Shown here: positions 5,862 through 7,767 of the stretch, in pieces
Position numbering within the stretch: the stretch's first letter is position 1
How the letters are laid out: every line of letters starts with the position of its first letter
Source of the DNA: an uncultured Saprospiraceae bacterium
GTDB lineage: Bacteria > Bacteroidota > Bacteroidia > Chitinophagales > Saprospiraceae
Assembly: GCA_938033975.1 (NCBI GenBank)
Contig: CALHKJ010000446.1
Coordinates: 1-7,767, forward strand
Length of the DNA: 7,767 nt
Direction of reading: 5' to 3'
Made by a program: the position numbers and the translations under genes
The notes under the pieces: model-generated
Database searches by the model: none
Told to the model about the DNA's origin: nothing
Seen by the model: the letters and a program-made list of their open reading frames with translations, nothing else

Positions 5862-7058
5862 TTAAGCACTTGGTCTTTGCTTTCCAGTAATTTTTTCATA
5901 AACATCCCAAACATCCAAGTTGGGATCAGGATCCATCCCATGTCCCATTCTTGCCAATTGAAATACATACCAGGGAGTTTCCATTGCACCTGATCGATCC
6001 AATTTTTCAACTCCCGTTGATAATTGTGCAACCGGACATGAATCAATTGTGCCACTCAATAAATCATTGGCTACATTTGGATTCAAACAAAAGGGTCTTC
6101 CTAAACCAATAAAATCAAGTTCGCCGTTTTCGATGGCTTCTTCCATGGTTGCAGCAGTTCTAAAACCACCTGTAAGCATCAAAGGGCTTGAGATCTTTTC
6201 TCTTACCTTTCCAATAAAATCTATAAAGTAAGCTTCTCTTTGTTTGGTACTTTCCTTGTGCATGGTGCCTACCATAGCAGCTCTTTCGTAGGTACCTCCT
6301 GATACTTCTATCAAATCCATTCCCTCTGCATCCAGCATCTGGATCACCTCCATAGATTCTTCCTCCGTAAATGCTCCACGCTGAAAATCTGCGGAGTTAA
6401 TCTTGATGCCTAGAGAAAAATCATCACCACATTTCTTGCGCATATTGCGATAGATTTCAAGAACAAAACGTGCGCGATTTTCCAAAGAGCCTCCCCATTT
6501 ATCTGTTCTTAAGTTTGTCAATCCAGACAAAAACTGACTGACCAAATATCCATGTGCTCCATGTATTTGTGCACCACTCATTCCAGCTTTCTTTGCAATC
6601 AGTGCGGCATTACCATATCGTTCTATCAAATCAAGAATTTCATCTTCAGTCAAAGGTCGTGGTTCTAAGTATCGATTGCTTGGCATTTTTACATTGGAAG
6701 GACTGACTGGAGCCTTGTCTAAATTTACTGGTGCTTGTCGTCCCGGATGGTTGACCTGCATCCACAATTGTGTTCCGTGAGCTTGGGCAAGTTCTGCAAG
6801 TTTTTTATAATCTTCTAAGAATTCATCGTCTTCTGCAATCATTGCATTGGCATTGACCAGGTGATCTTTGTCTACCATTACGTTTCCTGTAAAAAGAATA
6901 GCTGCCCCACTCTTCCCCCATCTTTCATAAAGCTTAAATAGTTTTTCGCTAGGTCTGCCGTTTGGTTCGGCCAAAGCCTCACTCAAAGCTGATTTTACAA
7001 GCCTATTTTTTACTGAAATACCACATGGAAGTTGAAAAGTAGAGGAGATATGTTTCAT
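5862..7058 (-). CDS. NADH:flavin oxidoreductase / Old Yellow Enzyme-family ene-reductase
   Basis: A complete 398-residue FMN-binding TIM-barrel protein that would reduce an activated C=C bond with NAD(P)H. Visible motifs are QVNHPGR (101-107), the substrate-anion pair His166/His169 with following Tyr171 (IHGAHGYL 165-172), GGSLENR (189-195), GGFR (297-300) and GLGRPF (318-323), the last two in the FMN-phosphate region. It ends after the barrel and a short tail, and lacks the Fe-S and FAD/NAD domains of the roughly 670-residue 2,4-dienoyl-CoA reductases such as FadH. It is therefore a single-domain ene-reductase. Possible substrates are 2-enals, 4-oxo-2-enoyl compounds or other enones, which would fit a pathway yielding saturated 4-oxo or 4-hydroxy acids; this is inference. 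First gene of the cluster, 11 nt before the kinase. The ATG at 7058 has no Shine-Dalgarno and starts the barrel at the expected place. Confidence 0.94.
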   Translation of the reverse strand: MKHISSTFQLPCGISVKNRLVKSALSEALAEPNGRPSEKLFKLYERWGKSGAAILFTGNVMVDKDHLVNANAMIAEDDEFLEDYKKLAELAQAHGTQLWMQVNHPGRQAPVNLDKAPVSPSNVKMPSNRYLEPRPLTEDEILDLIERYGNAALIAKKAGMSGAQIHGAHGYLVSQFLSGLTNLRTDKWGGSLENRARFVLEIYRNMRKKCGDDFSLGIKINSADFQRGAFTEEESMEVIQMLDAEGMDLIEVSGGTYERAAMVGTMHKESTKQREAYFIDFIGKVREKISSPLMLTGGFRTAATMEEAIENGELDFIGLGRPFCLNPNVANDLLSGTIDSCPVAQLSTGVEKLDRSGAMETPWYVFQLARMGHGMDPDPNLDVWDVYEKITGKQRPSA

Positions 7059-7159
7059 GGTATCAATTTAGACAATTCTGTAGATATAGTCTTTTTGATT
7101 CAATAATCTTTTTCATTTTCTTTTGCTCGACTAAAAGAAACCGAAACATGACTGATCGA

Positions 7160-7200
7160 TTTTTGATTTATCAAAATGATGTCTGGGAGACATTCAAAAA
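7160..7200. repeat. Overlapping inverted repeats, possible terminator of the symporter gene
   Basis: In the 162-bp spacer 7059-7220, ATGTCT (7179-7184) and AGACAT (7188-7193) form a perfect 6-bp stem with a 3-nt loop. Outside it, TTTTTGA (7160-7166) can pair with TCAAAAA (7194-7200), enclosing the first stem. It can instead pair with TCAAAA at 7171-7176 to make a small separate hairpin. On the minus strand the central hairpin lies 28 nt beyond the symporter stop and is followed by CATTTTGAT, a weak T-rich tail. It may end the symporter transcript; the GC content is low, so confidence is limited. The rest of the spacer is AT-rich with nothing else recognisable apart from the -7-like site at 7210-7217. 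Confidence 0.35.
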
Positions 7201-7209
7201 TGTGGTAGA

Positions 7210-7217
7210 CAAAAGTA
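7210..7217 (-). promoter_or_regulatory. Weak -7-like element upstream of the ene-reductase operon
   Basis: On the minus strand this reads TACTTTTG, an exact match to TAnnTTTG. A TTTG on the same strand (7233-7236) is only 15 nt away, shorter than the usual spacing, and no better -33 partner is present. A start here would give a leader of about 150 nt running through the inverted repeats at 7160-7200. It is the only exact -7 match I found in the spacer, but it could be chance. Confidence 0.2.
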
Positions 7218-7220
7218 AAA

Positions 7221-7767
7221 TCAAGCAAATACCAAATGCACGACCACCAAACTAGCAAACAAGCCTAGGCCACATTTAGCTACAGCCGGAGAGTCGTATT
7301 GGAATAATTCCTTCAAAGACCTAAAGCCATCTTTGGCACTCATTGTGACAACGAAACTTAATGCAATAATTATCACCCAAAAAGCTCTTACGAAGTAATT
7401 CATGTCTGGGAAAAAGTGGAGAATTATTAAGTGCAATGGAATGGTAGAAAGAAATCCAATTAGAGTTGCTCGACGGTTTGGCAAAATCATAAAAGCTGCT
7501 GTGCATATCAAAACAACAATGCCGCAATTGATATAGTATCTTAACTCGTTCAGAGTATGTGTAAAGGCTGCTTCTGGGTTATTAAACTTGACATAGAGCA
7601 ATACCATACCCATCAAAATACCTGTACAAAGAGTAACCAATATGGTGCGCTTACCAGCGCGTATGACCTCAGTATCTGTTGCCTGCTTATTGATATATGG
7701 CTTGTAAATATCTACTGACCAAAGAGTTGCTAATGAATTAAATGTGGAATCAACTGTGCTCATAAGC
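7221..7767 (-). CDS. Sodium/solute symporter (SSS/SLC5 family), C-terminal part (runs off right edge)
   Basis: The frame is open to the window edge, so the Met at 7763 is internal and this is the last ~181 residues of a longer protein. It opens with LMSTVDSTFNSLATLWSVD, the conserved end of the helix that carries Na+-site Ser/Thr residues in this family, followed by IYKPY. At least five hydrophobic segments follow (residues from Met7763: about 40-58, 77-94, 99-118, 124-141, 163-179), in keeping with the multi-helix inner-membrane transporters of the family. The Na+-coupled substrate (sugar, organic acid, amino acid and others) cannot be told from this end. It lies upstream of and in the same direction as the ene-reductase cluster, with a 162-nt spacer containing a possible terminator, so uptake of the cluster's substrate is only a possibility. 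Confidence 0.88.
   Translation of the reverse strand, partial: LMSTVDSTFNSLATLWSVDIYKPYINKQATDTEVIRAGKRTILVTLCTGILMGMVLLYVKFNNPEAAFTHTLNELRYYINCGIVVLICTAAFMILPNRRATLIGFLSTIPLHLIILHFFPDMNYFVRAFWVIIIALSFVVTMSAKDGFRSLKELFQYDSPAVAKCGLGLFASLVVVHLVFA

Larger units (their letters stand above)
2091..7058 (-). other. Probable five-gene operon for oxo/hydroxy-acyl catabolism
   Basis: Five complete same-strand genes follow each other: ene-reductase, APH-fold kinase, SDR, zinc alcohol dehydrogenase and PaaG-like isomerase. Gaps are 11, 12, 58 and 15 nt. The spacing and shared theme (acyl-CoA or carbonyl redox chemistry) suggest one transcript. The 58-nt gap before the alcohol dehydrogenase (3978-4035) is the only place for an internal promoter, and I see no convincing -7/-33 pair there. 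A 162-nt spacer separates the cluster from the symporter gene upstream, so the symporter may or may not be co-transcribed. No regulator gene lies in the window. Confidence 0.7.

Noticed and set aside
5858..6055. Overlapping minus-strand frame of 65 codons at the end of the ene-reductase gene
   Set aside because: Out-of-frame shadow of the real gene; no independent coding signal.
7221..7763. Treating the ATG at 7763 as the start of a small 180-residue membrane protein
   Set aside because: The frame stays open to the window edge and begins in the middle of the conserved SSS-family core, so it is the tail of a longer symporter.

Overview
The window looks like chromosomal DNA from a free-living, probably aerobic member of the Bacteroidota. 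This rests on the AT-rich composition, gene starts preceded by A/T-rich DNA with no clear Shine-Dalgarno sequence, and a TTTG / TAnnTTTG promoter-like pair upstream of one gene. The lineage is inferred from style and cannot be proved from this window.

Layout. Positions 1-583 (minus) hold the N-terminal 194 residues of a molybdopterin oxidoreductase that runs off the left edge. It diverges across a 132-bp spacer from an acyl-CoA dehydrogenase of the ACAD10/ACAD11 type (716-1936, plus). A 154-bp convergent spacer follows, carrying two copies of a composite repeat with a CAAGGGG...CCCCTTG palindrome. Then comes a tight five-gene minus-strand cluster. In transcription order it is an Old Yellow Enzyme-type ene-reductase (7058-5862), an APH-fold kinase (5850-4816), an RhlG-like short-chain dehydrogenase (4803-4036), a zinc-dependent alcohol dehydrogenase (3977-2913) and a PaaG-like enoyl-CoA hydratase/isomerase (2897-2091). 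Gaps are 11, 12, 58 and 15 nt. Upstream of it, positions 7221-7767 (minus) hold the C-terminal end of a sodium/solute symporter that runs off the right edge.

How the genes may work together. The kinase and the acyl-CoA dehydrogenase resemble the two halves of animal ACAD10/ACAD11 and plant IBR3, and the LvaA/LvaC pair of the Pseudomonas putida levulinate pathway. In those systems a 4-hydroxyacyl-CoA is phosphorylated on the 4-hydroxyl, and the phosphate is then eliminated by the dehydrogenase-fold enzyme to give an enoyl-CoA that can enter beta-oxidation. Here the pair is split into separate, convergent genes. They are accompanied by enzymes able to saturate a C=C bond (ene-reductase), interconvert keto and hydroxy groups (SDR, MDR) and isomerise or hydrate an enoyl-CoA (PaaG-like). 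The best reading is a catabolic locus for 4-oxo/4-hydroxy acids or related oxidised lipids. The substrate is unknown, and no acyl-CoA ligase, thiolase or regulator lies in the window.
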